Assembly: GCA_023254055.1 (NCBI GenBank)
Contig: JALQYN010000032.1
Span: 1-39,005, forward strand
DNA: 39,005 nucleotides
Source of the DNA: Polaribacter sp.
GTDB lineage: Bacteria; Bacteroidota; Bacteroidia; Flavobacteriales; Flavobacteriaceae
Direction of reading: 5' to 3'
Positions 26,702 through 34,475 of the stretch are shown here, one piece after another (the first letter of the stretch is position 1; each line of letters begins with the position of its first letter). Made by a program: the position numbers and the translations under genes. The notes under the pieces were generated by a model that made no database searches, was not told the DNA's origin, and saw nothing but the letters and a program-made list of their open reading frames with translations.

Positions 26702-27598
26702 TTGAACAATATTAAGACAAGCTTTACCATAAAAGATTTAGAAAACTTATCTGGAATTAAAGCTCATACGATTAGGATTTGGGAAAAAAGATATCAGCTT
26801 TTAATACCAAAGAGAACCAGTGGAAATGCAAGGTATTATGATACAAACGACCTTCAGAAGCTACTAAATGTCTCATTGTTAAGTAAAAATAAGTATAAAA
26901 TTTCTAAAATTGCAGAGCTATCTGAAGATGCAATTGTTTTATTAGCAAGAGAGTTGGCAAATAAAAATGCTTTAATAGATGATTCGATCAATTCTTTTAA
27001 AATGTCAATGTTTAGTTTTGATCAAGCTTTGTTTAATCAAACCTATAATCAATTACTTATAAACAAAACCTTTAGAGATGTTTTTAAAGAAGTGTTTATT
27101 CCTTTTTTGGATCATATAGGTTTAATGTGGCAAACAAACACGTTAACTCCTGCTCATGAGCGCTTTATATCAAATCTTATTTCTCAGAAAATACAGATCA
27201 ATACTGAAAAAATTCAACAAAGCTTATTGGTAGATGATAGCGAAGTATATGTGTTGTTTTTACCTGAAAACGAGATTCACGAATTAGGTTTGATGTATTT
27301 AAACTATGAGTTTTCACTTAGGGGTAAAAAAACAATATATCTAGGACAAAGTATTCCAACAGATAACCTAAATTCTTTATTGGTTATGTTTCCTAAAATT
27401 AATTTTATTTCTTCTTTTACAGTTTCTCCAGAAGACTCAAAATTAGATAGTTATTTAAATGAAATTGATGCCAAATTAAAAAACACTCCACATGAGCTTT
27501 GGGTGTTTGGTTATAAGGCTCAACATTTAAGCCCTAAAGGGTTTAATAGTAAGTTTGTTTTTTATAAAAGCTTAATCGATTTGTTAAAAGAAATTTAA
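26702..27598 (+). CDS. MerR-family regulator with cobalamin-binding domain (CarH/LitR type)
   Basis: A 298-residue regulator. The N-terminal MerR winged helix (SFTIKDLENLSGIKAHTIRIWEKRYQLL, residues 7-34; ARYYDTNDLQKL) is followed by a helical B12-binding bundle (~95-170) and a Rossmann-type cobalamin domain (~180-298). The lower-ligand motif E191-x-H193-x-x-G196 is intact. The upper-side Wx9EH motif of light-sensing CarH is W143-x9-E153-R154: the His is replaced by Arg (CGC at 27161-27163). The start is TTG, with an in-frame stop six bases upstream at 26696. CarH-type proteins repress carotenoid genes in the dark with adenosylcobalamin. The crt operon follows directly. Confidence 0.92.
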   Translation: MNNIKTSFTIKDLENLSGIKAHTIRIWEKRYQLLIPKRTSGNARYYDTNDLQKLLNVSLLSKNKYKISKIAELSEDAIVLLARELANKNALIDDSINSFKMSMFSFDQALFNQTYNQLLINKTFRDVFKEVFIPFLDHIGLMWQTNTLTPAHERFISNLISQKIQINTEKIQQSLLVDDSEVYVLFLPENEIHELGLMYLNYEFSLRGKKTIYLGQSIPTDNLNSLLVMFPKINFISSFTVSPEDSKLDSYLNEIDAKLKNTPHELWVFGYKAQHLSPKGFNSKFVFYKSLIDLLKEI

Positions 27599-27636
27599 AT
27601 TTTTTAATAATTACAAATTTTTGTTTAATTAATTTG

Positions 27637-27653
27637 TATATTTGTTAAACAAA
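27637..27653 (+). promoter_or_regulatory. -7 box with overlapping 13-bp dyad at the crt operon start
   Basis: TATATTTG (27637-27644) overlaps the perfect inverted repeat TTTGTT-A-AACAAA (27641-27653), which ends at the base before the crtI ATG. There is no TTG at standard spacing. A protein bound here would cover the -7 box, the start site and the edge of the start codon, which fits repression. Confidence 0.8.
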
Positions 27654-29135
27654 ATGAAAAAAAAGATACACATAATAGGTTCAGGGTTTTCATCGCTTTC
27701 AGCTTCATGCTATTTAGCAAAAGCTGGTTACGATGTTACTGTTTACGAAAAAAACAAAAAAACTGGAGGTAGAGCAAGACAGTATAAAAAGGAAGGCTTT
27801 ACTTTTGATATAGGTCCAACTTGGTATTGGATGCCAGATGTTTTTGAGAAATTTTTTAACGATTTTGATAAAAAACCTTCAGATTATTATGAGTTGGATA
27901 GGTTAGATCCAGCTTATCAAGTCTATTTTTCTGAATTAGAGTCTATTATTATATCTGGGAAGTTAAAAGAGATTTTTGAAGCTTTCGAAGAAGAGGAAAA
28001 AGGAAGTTCGAAGTATCTTAAAGATTTTTTAGATGCTGCAAAATTTAACTATAATACGGCAATTAAAGATTTGGTATACCGACCTGGAGTGTCTCCGCTA
28101 GAATTAATAACTCCAGTTACCATTAAAAGAGTAAATCAATTTTTCTCAACGATTAGAACACAGGTTCGAAAAAAAATAAAAAGCCAAAAGTTAATTCAAA
28201 TATTAGAGTTTCCGGTATTGTTTTTAGGAGCAAAACCAAGCAATACACCTGCATTTTATAATTTTATGAATTATGCAGATTTTGGCTTAGGGACTTGGCA
28301 TCCAAAAGGAGGAATGTATAAAGTTGTTGAAGCAATGACAACTTTGGCATCTAGTTTAGGTGTTGTTTTTAAAACGGATTCAAATGTCGAAAAAATTTGC
28401 TTAGATGATAAAGGTAGAACTACAGGCTTGATTGTAAATGATAAGTTTGTAGAATCTGATATTGTTGTTAGTGGAGCAGATTATCATCATACAGAAACAT
28501 TGTTACCAGCTAAATACAGACAGTATTCTGAAAATTATTGGAGTAAAAAAGTGTTTGCACCCTCATCATTATTGTTTTATGTTGGTTTTGATAAAAAATT
28601 AAAAGATGTTTCTCATCATACATTATTTTTTGATACAGATTTTGATGAACATGCAAAAGCAATTTACGACTCACCTTCTTGGCCAGAAAAACCTTTGTTT
28701 TATGCTAGTTTCCCTAGTATAACAGATGCTAGTTTGGCTCCTGAAGGAAAAGAAGCAGCAACTTTTTTAATTCCCTTAGCTCCAGGATTAGAAGATACTG
28801 AGGAACTGAGAGAGCAATATTTTATAAAAATTATTGAAAGACTAGAAAGATTGACAAATCAAGATGTCCAAAAAAGTATTATATTTAAAAAATCGTACTG
28901 TGTAAACGATTTCATTAAAGATTATAATTCTTATAAGGGAAATGCATATGGTTTAGCAAATATTTTAACTCAAACAGCTTTTTTAAGACCGAAAATAAAA
29001 AGTAAAAAAGTGCAAAATCTCTTTTTTACAGGTCAATTAACTGTACCAGGTCCAGGAGTTCCTCCTTCTTTGATTTCTGGAAAAATAGTATCAGATTTAA
29101 TTATTAAAACACATTTTCATGAAAGCACTATTTGA
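27654..29135 (+). CDS. crtI: Phytoene desaturase (lycopene-forming type)
   Basis: A 493-residue FAD-dependent desaturase that converts phytoene to lycopene. The N-terminal dinucleotide fold is IHIIGSGFSSLSASCYLAKAG with YEKNKKTGGRARQYKKEGFTFDIGPTWYWMP after it. The C-terminal CrtI signature is LFFTGQLTVPGPGVPPSLISGKIVSD. The third glycine of GxGxxG is Ser. ATG 27654 is chosen over TTG 27642 because the TTG lies inside the -7 box. It is the first gene of an eight-gene run and overlaps crtB by 17 bases. Confidence 0.96.
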   Translation: MKKKIHIIGSGFSSLSASCYLAKAGYDVTVYEKNKKTGGRARQYKKEGFTFDIGPTWYWMPDVFEKFFNDFDKKPSDYYELDRLDPAYQVYFSELESIIISGKLKEIFEAFEEEEKGSSKYLKDFLDAAKFNYNTAIKDLVYRPGVSPLELITPVTIKRVNQFFSTIRTQVRKKIKSQKLIQILEFPVLFLGAKPSNTPAFYNFMNYADFGLGTWHPKGGMYKVVEAMTTLASSLGVVFKTDSNVEKICLDDKGRTTGLIVNDKFVESDIVVSGADYHHTETLLPAKYRQYSENYWSKKVFAPSSLLFYVGFDKKLKDVSHHTLFFDTDFDEHAKAIYDSPSWPEKPLFYASFPSITDASLAPEGKEAATFLIPLAPGLEDTEELREQYFIKIIERLERLTNQDVQKSIIFKKSYCVNDFIKDYNSYKGNAYGLANILTQTAFLRPKIKSKKVQNLFFTGQLTVPGPGVPPSLISGKIVSDLIIKTHFHESTI

Positions 29136-29961
29136 TCAAGTATCTAACAACTGCAGTAGGTTGGTTACAAAAAAATACAGCACTTCATTTTCTTTAGCTG
29201 TAAAGATGTTATCGCCAAAAATTAGGACAGCTATTTACAACATCTATGGATTTGTTCGTTTTGCTGATGAAATTGTTGACTCTTTTCATGCTTACGATAA
29301 AGAAAAATTAATCAATAAATTTGAAGCTGACTATTACGAAGCCTTAGAAGATGGAATTAGTTTAAATCCGATTTTGAATGCTTTTCAAAAAACAGTGTTT
29401 CAGTATCAAATTTCTGATGACTTAGTGCAAGCCTTTTTAAAGAGCATGAAAGCTGATTTACATAAAACAGAATATACAACAAAAGAAGAATATGATTCGT
29501 ATATTTATGGTTCTGCAGATGTGGTTGGCTTAATGTGTTTGCGAGTATTTGTTAATGGAGATACGGAAAAATACAATGAATTAAAAGATGCAGCTATGCG
29601 ATTAGGTTCAGCATTTCAAAAAGTTAATTTCTTAAGAGATTTAAAAGATGATATTGATAATTTAAACAGATCTTATTTTCCGAATGTAGATTTACGTGCT
29701 TTAAATAATGAATCTAAAAATCATATCATTAACGAAATAGAAGAGGATTTTGAAGTTGCATTTAAAGAAGGAATTTTAAAACTTCCTGTTGAGGCAAAAT
29801 TTGGTGTATATATTGCGTATAGGTATTACAGAAAGTTATTGAATAAATTAAAAAATACACCCTCTTCTAAAATATTGGAGACAAGAGTTAGGATTTCTAA
29901 TACAATGAAAATTAACTTATTAGCAAGAAGTTTTGTAAAGTATAAACTAAATTTAATTTAA
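29119..29961 (+). CDS. crtB: Phytoene synthase
   Basis: A 280-residue prenyl-condensing enzyme joining two GGPP molecules to phytoene. The first aspartate-rich motif is FVRFADEIVDSFHAYD (DEIVD), the second is FQKVNFLRDLKDDIDNLNRSYFP. YIYGSADVVGLMCLRVF is the typical middle segment. The start is embedded in the end of crtI (17-base overlap) and the stop shares a base with the crtZ ATG, so translation is coupled. No GGPP synthase (crtE) is present in the window. Confidence 0.96.
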   Translation: MKALFDQVSNNCSRLVTKKYSTSFSLAVKMLSPKIRTAIYNIYGFVRFADEIVDSFHAYDKEKLINKFEADYYEALEDGISLNPILNAFQKTVFQYQISDDLVQAFLKSMKADLHKTEYTTKEEYDSYIYGSADVVGLMCLRVFVNGDTEKYNELKDAAMRLGSAFQKVNFLRDLKDDIDNLNRSYFPNVDLRALNNESKNHIINEIEEDFEVAFKEGILKLPVEAKFGVYIAYRYYRKLLNKLKNTPSSKILETRVRISNTMKINLLARSFVKYKLNLI

Positions 29962-30410
29962 TGATTTTTCCAGTAATCACATTGTTGACGTTTGCAATTA
30001 TGGAAGGTGTAACTTGGTGTACACACAAATATATAATGCATGGCTTTGGATGGTTTTTACATGAAGATCATCATCAACCTGGCTATCCACATGTATTTGA
30101 AAAAAACGATGCTTTTTTTGTTGTTTTTGCTGTGCCAAGTATTTTGTTGTTTTATTTCGGAATTAGACCCGAGTTAAACTATTTATTCTTTATTGGATTG
30201 GGAATTTTATGCTATGGAATTGCATATTTTTTGGTACATGATGTATTAATTCATAGACGATTTAAATGGTTTAGAAACACAAATAGTAGGTATTTAAAAG
30301 GATTAAGGAAAGCACATAAGATACACCACAAACATCTAGATAAACCTGATGGAGAGTGCTTCGGGATGTTATTTGTTCCTTTAAAATACTTTAAAAAACC
30401 CAATGCATAA
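29961..30410 (+). CDS. crtZ: Beta-carotene hydroxylase (fatty-acid-hydroxylase superfamily)
   Basis: A 149-residue di-iron membrane hydroxylase adding 3-hydroxyl groups to beta-carotene to give zeaxanthin. The histidine clusters are HKYIMHGFGWFLHEDHH (residues ~14-30), HDVLIHRRF and HKIHHKHLDK, as expected for CrtZ. Two to three hydrophobic helices lie between them. ATG overlaps the crtB stop by one base; its own TAA overlaps the cyclase ATG by one base. Confidence 0.94.
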   Translation: MIFPVITLLTFAIMEGVTWCTHKYIMHGFGWFLHEDHHQPGYPHVFEKNDAFFVVFAVPSILLFYFGIRPELNYLFFIGLGILCYGIAYFLVHDVLIHRRFKWFRNTNSRYLKGLRKAHKIHHKHLDKPDGECFGMLFVPLKYFKKPNA

Positions 30411-31138
30411 TGTACTTATATTTGCTGTTAAACTTAGGTTCTTTAATAATTCCTTTGGTGTATTCGTTTAATAAAAAAATGAATTTCATCAAACAATGGA
30501 AATCTGTTTTTTTGGCCATTTTTTTAGTAGCAACTTTTTTTATCATTTGGGATATTATTTTCACAGCTAATGGTGTTTGGGGTTTTAATGCCGATTATCA
30601 CTTGCCATATAAAATTGCTGGTTTACCAATTGATGAAATGTTGTTTTTTATTTGTATTCCGTATGCGAGTATCTTTATTCATTATTCATTAGAATATTTT
30701 AAACCAGGTTTATTACTTTCAGAAAAAACGGTAATAAATACGTCAATTCTTTTATTGGTCTTGATTGCAACGGTGTTATTTTTTAACCTAGATAAATGGT
30801 ATACAAGCGTAAATTATGCGATATTAATTGTTACTTTATTGATAGGGTTCTTCTACGGAAAAGAAATCTTAAAAAGATTTTACATTGCATTTATGATTAT
30901 TTTAATTCCGTTTTTTTTAGTAAACGGTATTTTAACTGGAAGTTTTATTCCAGAACCTGTTGTATGGTATAACAATTCAGAAAATTTAGGAATTCGATTA
31001 TTTACAATTCCTGTTGAAGATATTGGTTATGCATTTAATATGCTATTTTGGGTAGTTTTTTTAAATGAAAAATTTAAAGAAATAAAATTATTTCAGTCAG
31101 TAAAATATTCAAAAAAGTTAGCAAACCATGAACAATAA
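30410..31138 (+). CDS. Lycopene cyclase, CrtYcd/CarR-like membrane type
   Basis: A 242-residue polytopic membrane protein with two related halves of the 'lycopene cyclase domain' family. The first carries NADYHLPYKIAGLPIDEMLFFICIPYASIFIHYSLEY, the second LFTIPVEDIGYAFNMLFWVVFLNE. The PxDE/PVED motifs in each half are the expected active-site carboxylates. It resembles a fusion of the heterodimeric CrtYc/CrtYd cyclases of actinobacteria rather than the FAD-dependent CrtY of proteobacteria. It would cyclise lycopene to beta-carotene, the CrtZ substrate. It overlaps tspO by 11 bases. Confidence 0.92.
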   Translation: MYLYLLLNLGSLIIPLVYSFNKKMNFIKQWKSVFLAIFLVATFFIIWDIIFTANGVWGFNADYHLPYKIAGLPIDEMLFFICIPYASIFIHYSLEYFKPGLLLSEKTVINTSILLLVLIATVLFFNLDKWYTSVNYAILIVTLLIGFFYGKEILKRFYIAFMIILIPFFLVNGILTGSFIPEPVVWYNNSENLGIRLFTIPVEDIGYAFNMLFWVVFLNEKFKEIKLFQSVKYSKKLANHEQ

Positions 31139-31601
31139 GTACATTTTATTTTTAATTTTTTTAATAGCAAACTTTGGTGCTCTAGGCATTGGAACTATTT
31201 TAATGAATGAGGGTCCAACTTCTAATTGGTACACTTCTTTAAATCAAGCTCCTTGGACACCAGTAGGTTGGGTTTTTGGAGCAGCATGGACAACAATTAT
31301 GTTCTTGTTTTCTGTTTACATGACCAAATTAGCATTACTTTTTAAAGAAAAAAAAACCTTCTTGATACAATTGTTTCTTTTACAATGGCTGTTAAATGTA
31401 AGTTGGAATTTTGTTTTCTTTAATCAGCATTTAATAACAATTGGTTTGATTGTAATACTTTGTTTGTGGTTGTTGATAGGTTACTTTACATTCAATTACA
31501 TCAAGCAATTAAAATGGGCAACCTTGTTAATCGCACCCTATTTAATTTGGCTAACCATAGCATCTAGTTTAAACGCATATATTGTATTATACAATTCATA
31601 A
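31128..31601 (+). CDS. tspO: TspO/MBR family membrane protein
   Basis: A 157-residue five-helix membrane protein. The family signature is in NQAPWTPVGWVFGAAWTTIMFLFSVYM (loop 1 to helix 2) and in LLQWLLNVSWNFVFF (helix 3), with several conserved Trp residues. TspO proteins bind porphyrins and are linked to oxygen and light control of pigment synthesis in Rhodobacter. Its start lies inside the cyclase gene (11-base overlap), tying it to the carotenoid operon. The glutathione peroxidase gene follows after three bases. Confidence 0.93.
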   Translation: MNNKYILFLIFLIANFGALGIGTILMNEGPTSNWYTSLNQAPWTPVGWVFGAAWTTIMFLFSVYMTKLALLFKEKKTFLIQLFLLQWLLNVSWNFVFFNQHLITIGLIVILCLWLLIGYFTFNYIKQLKWATLLIAPYLIWLTIASSLNAYIVLYNS

Positions 31602-31604
31602 AAA

Positions 31605-32150
31605 ATGAAACACATTCAATTAATTTGCCTAATTATTGGCATTAACTTTATAAGTAACTTCACTAAAATGGAAACAAAAGAATCATTATACAACATAGAA
31701 ATTAATAGTATTTCTGGAGAGAAAATAAATTTAGCTGATTACAAAGGCAAAAAGATATTGTTTGTAAATGTGGCTTCAGAATGTGGTTTTACTCCACAAT
31801 ATGAAGGTTTGCAAGAATTGTATGAATTGCATAAAGACAATTTAATGATCATTGGAGTACCGTCTAATCAATTTGGTGGACAAGAACCTGGAACTGCAGC
31901 ACAGATTCAATCTTTCTGTAAATTGAATTATGGAGTTACTTTTTTAATTACTGAAAAGGTTGATGTAAAAGGAGAAAACCAACACCCATTATATGCATGG
32001 TTGACAAAGAAAGAAAAAAATGGAGTTAAAAATTCTTCTGTAAAATGGAATTTTCAAAAATATTTAGTAGATGAAAATGGAAACTTTATTGACTATTATT
32101 TTTCATTAACTAAGCCAATGAGTAGAAAGATTACAAAACACCTAGAGTAA
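31605..32150 (+). CDS. Glutathione peroxidase-family thiol peroxidase, exported
   Basis: A 181-residue thioredoxin-fold peroxidase. A hydrophobic N-terminus (HIQLICLIIGINFISNF) suggests export or membrane anchoring. The peroxidatic Cys60 is in NVASECGFTPQYEGL, the Gln in PSNQFGGQEPGT, and the Trp/Asn in VKWNFQKYLVD. It uses Cys (TGT), not selenocysteine. A second cysteine in QSFCKLNYGV could act as resolving thiol. It reduces hydroperoxides, probably with thioredoxin-like donors. Placement between tspO and the photolyase pair indicates a photo-oxidative stress role. The stop overlaps the next ATG by one base. Confidence 0.93.
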   Translation: MKHIQLICLIIGINFISNFTKMETKESLYNIEINSISGEKINLADYKGKKILFVNVASECGFTPQYEGLQELYELHKDNLMIIGVPSNQFGGQEPGTAAQIQSFCKLNYGVTFLITEKVDVKGENQHPLYAWLTKKEKNGVKNSSVKWNFQKYLVDENGNFIDYYFSLTKPMSRKITKHLE

Positions 32151-32629
32151 TGATTAAATTCTCAAAACATTCTGGTATTTATACCTTAGAGGCATCACAA
32201 GAATTAAATATTTCATTGTCATTGGCGTGGGATTATTTCTCATCACCTAACAATTTATCAAATATTACGCCACCAAAAATGGGCTTTGATATTACTTCTA
32301 AAGTTGATAGAAAAGTGTATCAAGGACAGATCATCACCTATAAAGTTTCGCCAGTTTCATTTGTAAAAACAAACTGGGTTACAGAAATCACAGCGGTTAA
32401 GGATCAACAATACTTTATTGATGAGCAACGTTTTGGACCTTATGCCATGTGGCATCACGAACATTTCTTTGAGTCGTTACCAAACGGAAATACATTAATG
32501 AAAGATAAGATTTCGTATAAAATCCCTTTTGGTTTTTTAGGGAGTATTGCACAAAACTTATTTGTTAAAAAACAACTACTCTCAATTTTTGAATATAGAA
32601 AAGAAGTTTTAGATATTATTTTTAAATAA
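32150..32629 (+). CDS. SRPBCC-fold protein (START/polyketide-cyclase superfamily)
   Basis: A 159-residue protein whose start (LEASQELNISLSLAWDYFSSPNNLSNITPPKMGFDI) and later segments (YKVSPVSFVKTNWVTEITAV; FGPYAMWHHEHFFE) match the SRPBCC helix-grip fold that binds hydrophobic ligands. Such proteins are often encoded beside photolyase genes in Bacteroidetes and some other bacteria, but their biochemical role is not established. Here it is flush with the photolyase (stop at 32629, next ATG at 32630) and overlaps the peroxidase gene. Confidence 0.88.
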   Translation: MIKFSKHSGIYTLEASQELNISLSLAWDYFSSPNNLSNITPPKMGFDITSKVDRKVYQGQIITYKVSPVSFVKTNWVTEITAVKDQQYFIDEQRFGPYAMWHHEHFFESLPNGNTLMKDKISYKIPFGFLGSIAQNLFVKKQLLSIFEYRKEVLDIIFK

Positions 32630-33901
32630 ATGAATGTATTCTGGTTCCGTAGAGATTTACGTTTAGAAGATAATGTTGCATTGTATAAAGCAACTTTAGA
32701 AAAAGAGCCTGTTATTCCACTTTTTATTTTTGATACAGAGATCATTGCTTCGTTGCCAAAAGACGATGCAAGAATCACATTTATATACTCTACTTTAAAA
32801 AACATAAATACTGAATTAAAAAAACTAGATTCGTCATTATTAATAAAAATCGGAAACCCATTAGAGGTTTGGAAAAGCTTAACGACTGAATATAAAATTG
32901 ACAATGTTTTTTTCAATAAAGATTACGAACCCTATGCAATTGTAAGAGATTTAGAACTAACTCACTATTTAAATTCAAAAAACATAGATGTTTTTGCTTA
33001 TAAAGATCAAGTAATTTTTGAAGAGTCTGAAATTGTTAAGGATGACGGCTTACCATATACAGTTTTTACTCCCTATAAAAATAAATGGTTATCAAAGTTT
33101 ACTAAAAGTTTAATCTCAGTATACAATCCAATATCTAATTTCTATAAATTTAAATTAGATTTTCCCTCATTAGAAACCCTCGGATTTACTGAAAGCAGAA
33201 TCAAAGTAAAGCCTTATAATTTATCCAATTTAAATAAGTACGATGCCATCAGAGATTTCCCTTCTCTTGATCAAACATCTTACGTGTCTCCTTATTTGCG
33301 ATTTGGTTTAATCAGTCCAAGAAAATTAATTAAAATAGCCTTAAAAAAGAATGCTACGTATTTAAGTGAATTAATTTGGAGGGAGTTTTTTATGCAAATC
33401 CTATTTCATTTCCCTAAGGTAGTTACAGAGAATTTTAAAAGCAAGTACAATCAAATAGTTTGGAGAAATAACGAGCAAGACTTTGAAAAATGGTGTAAAG
33501 GGGAAACAGGTTTCCCAATAGTTGATGCAGGAATGCGTCAACTAAATAAAACAGGTTATATGCACAACAGAGTTCGGATGATTACTGCAGGTTTTTTGTG
33601 CAAGCATTTATTAATTGATTGGCGTTGGGGAGAAGCATATTTTGCAGAAAAGCTATTAGATTACGATTTGTCCGCAAATAATGGAAACTGGCAATGGGCA
33701 GCAGGAACTGGTTGTGATGCTGCACCTTATTTTAGAATTTTTAACCCTTCAGAACAAATAAAAAAATTTGACAAAGAGTTGAAATACATCAATAAATGGG
33801 TTACAAACTTTAACGAACTTTCGTATCCGCAACCAATTGTTGAGCATAAATTTGCTAGAGAGAGAGCATTGTTAGCCTACAAAAAAGGACTCAATTCGTA
33901 A
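32630..33901 (+). CDS. Deoxyribodipyrimidine photolyase
   Basis: A 423-residue photolyase/cryptochrome family flavoprotein. The N-terminal antenna domain starts MNVFWFRRDLRLEDN. The FAD-binding domain has YVSPYLRFGLISPRKL, LIWREFFMQILFHFP, GETGFPIVDAGMRQL, YMHNRVRMITAGFL and LDYDLSANNGNWQWAAGTGCDAAPYFRIF. These are features of a class I CPD photolyase that repairs UV-induced pyrimidine dimers using blue light, though a cryptochrome-like role is not excluded by sequence. It is the last gene of the eight-gene run; no clear terminator follows in 33902-34004. Confidence 0.93.
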   Translation: MNVFWFRRDLRLEDNVALYKATLEKEPVIPLFIFDTEIIASLPKDDARITFIYSTLKNINTELKKLDSSLLIKIGNPLEVWKSLTTEYKIDNVFFNKDYEPYAIVRDLELTHYLNSKNIDVFAYKDQVIFEESEIVKDDGLPYTVFTPYKNKWLSKFTKSLISVYNPISNFYKFKLDFPSLETLGFTESRIKVKPYNLSNLNKYDAIRDFPSLDQTSYVSPYLRFGLISPRKLIKIALKKNATYLSELIWREFFMQILFHFPKVVTENFKSKYNQIVWRNNEQDFEKWCKGETGFPIVDAGMRQLNKTGYMHNRVRMITAGFLCKHLLIDWRWGEAYFAEKLLDYDLSANNGNWQWAAGTGCDAAPYFRIFNPSEQIKKFDKELKYINKWVTNFNELSYPQPIVEHKFARERALLAYKKGLNS

Positions 33902-34004
33902 ATTCTACAATTCATCCTTCAAAAAACACAATTCGGTTTCTTTTAATTTTCAAGAATAGATTGTTGTTACATCTTTGCTGTGTAATTAATAATTTAAAAA
34001 AATC

Positions 34005-34433
34005 ATGAAAGTATTCGCAGCAATTTTCGCATTCGTAGTTGTATTTCAATCTTCAATAAATACAACTAACAAGACAAACACAGAAAAAAGAACCATTACA
34101 GTAATAGTTGAAAATGTCTCTAATGACAATGGTAAAGTGAATTACGCTTTGTACGATAAAGATAGTTTTATGAAAGTGCCTGTACAAACGCAATCAAATA
34201 CTCCAAAAGGAAAGAAAAGCACCGTTGTGTTTACAAATATTGCTCCTGGAAATTATGCTGTTATTTGTTTCCACGATGCAAACAATAATGATAAAATGGA
34301 TTTTCAACCAAACGGAATGCCAATCGAAGATTATGGAGTGTCTAACAATCCTATGAGTTTTGGTCCTCCAAATTTCGATGAAGCTCAGTTTGAAGTTTCA
34401 GATAAAGATGTAACTTTAAAGATTAGATTTTGA
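34005..34433 (+). CDS. DUF2141 secreted protein
   Basis: A 142-residue protein with a signal peptide (MKVFAAIFAFVVVFQSSINTT). The mature part ITVIVENVSNDNGKVNYALYD...NIAPGNYAVICFHDANNNDKMDFQPNGMPIEDYGVSNNP is the DUF2141 beta-sandwich with a DxNNNxKxD calcium-like loop. Function is unknown. A near-consensus -7 box (CATCTTTG, 33970-33977) precedes it, so it may start a new transcript rather than continue the photolyase operon. The kinase gene follows after 42 bases. Confidence 0.86.
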   Translation: MKVFAAIFAFVVVFQSSINTTNKTNTEKRTITVIVENVSNDNGKVNYALYDKDSFMKVPVQTQSNTPKGKKSTVVFTNIAPGNYAVICFHDANNNDKMDFQPNGMPIEDYGVSNNPMSFGPPNFDEAQFEVSDKDVTLKIRF

Positions 34434-34475
34434 TAGTGTTTATTCTATAATGTTCTAATCATAAATAAAAAGTCA

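Noticed and set aside
32455..32916. 153-residue minus-strand frame across the SRPBCC/photolyase border
   Set aside because: It is antisense to two clearly conserved genes and has no recognisable protein features.
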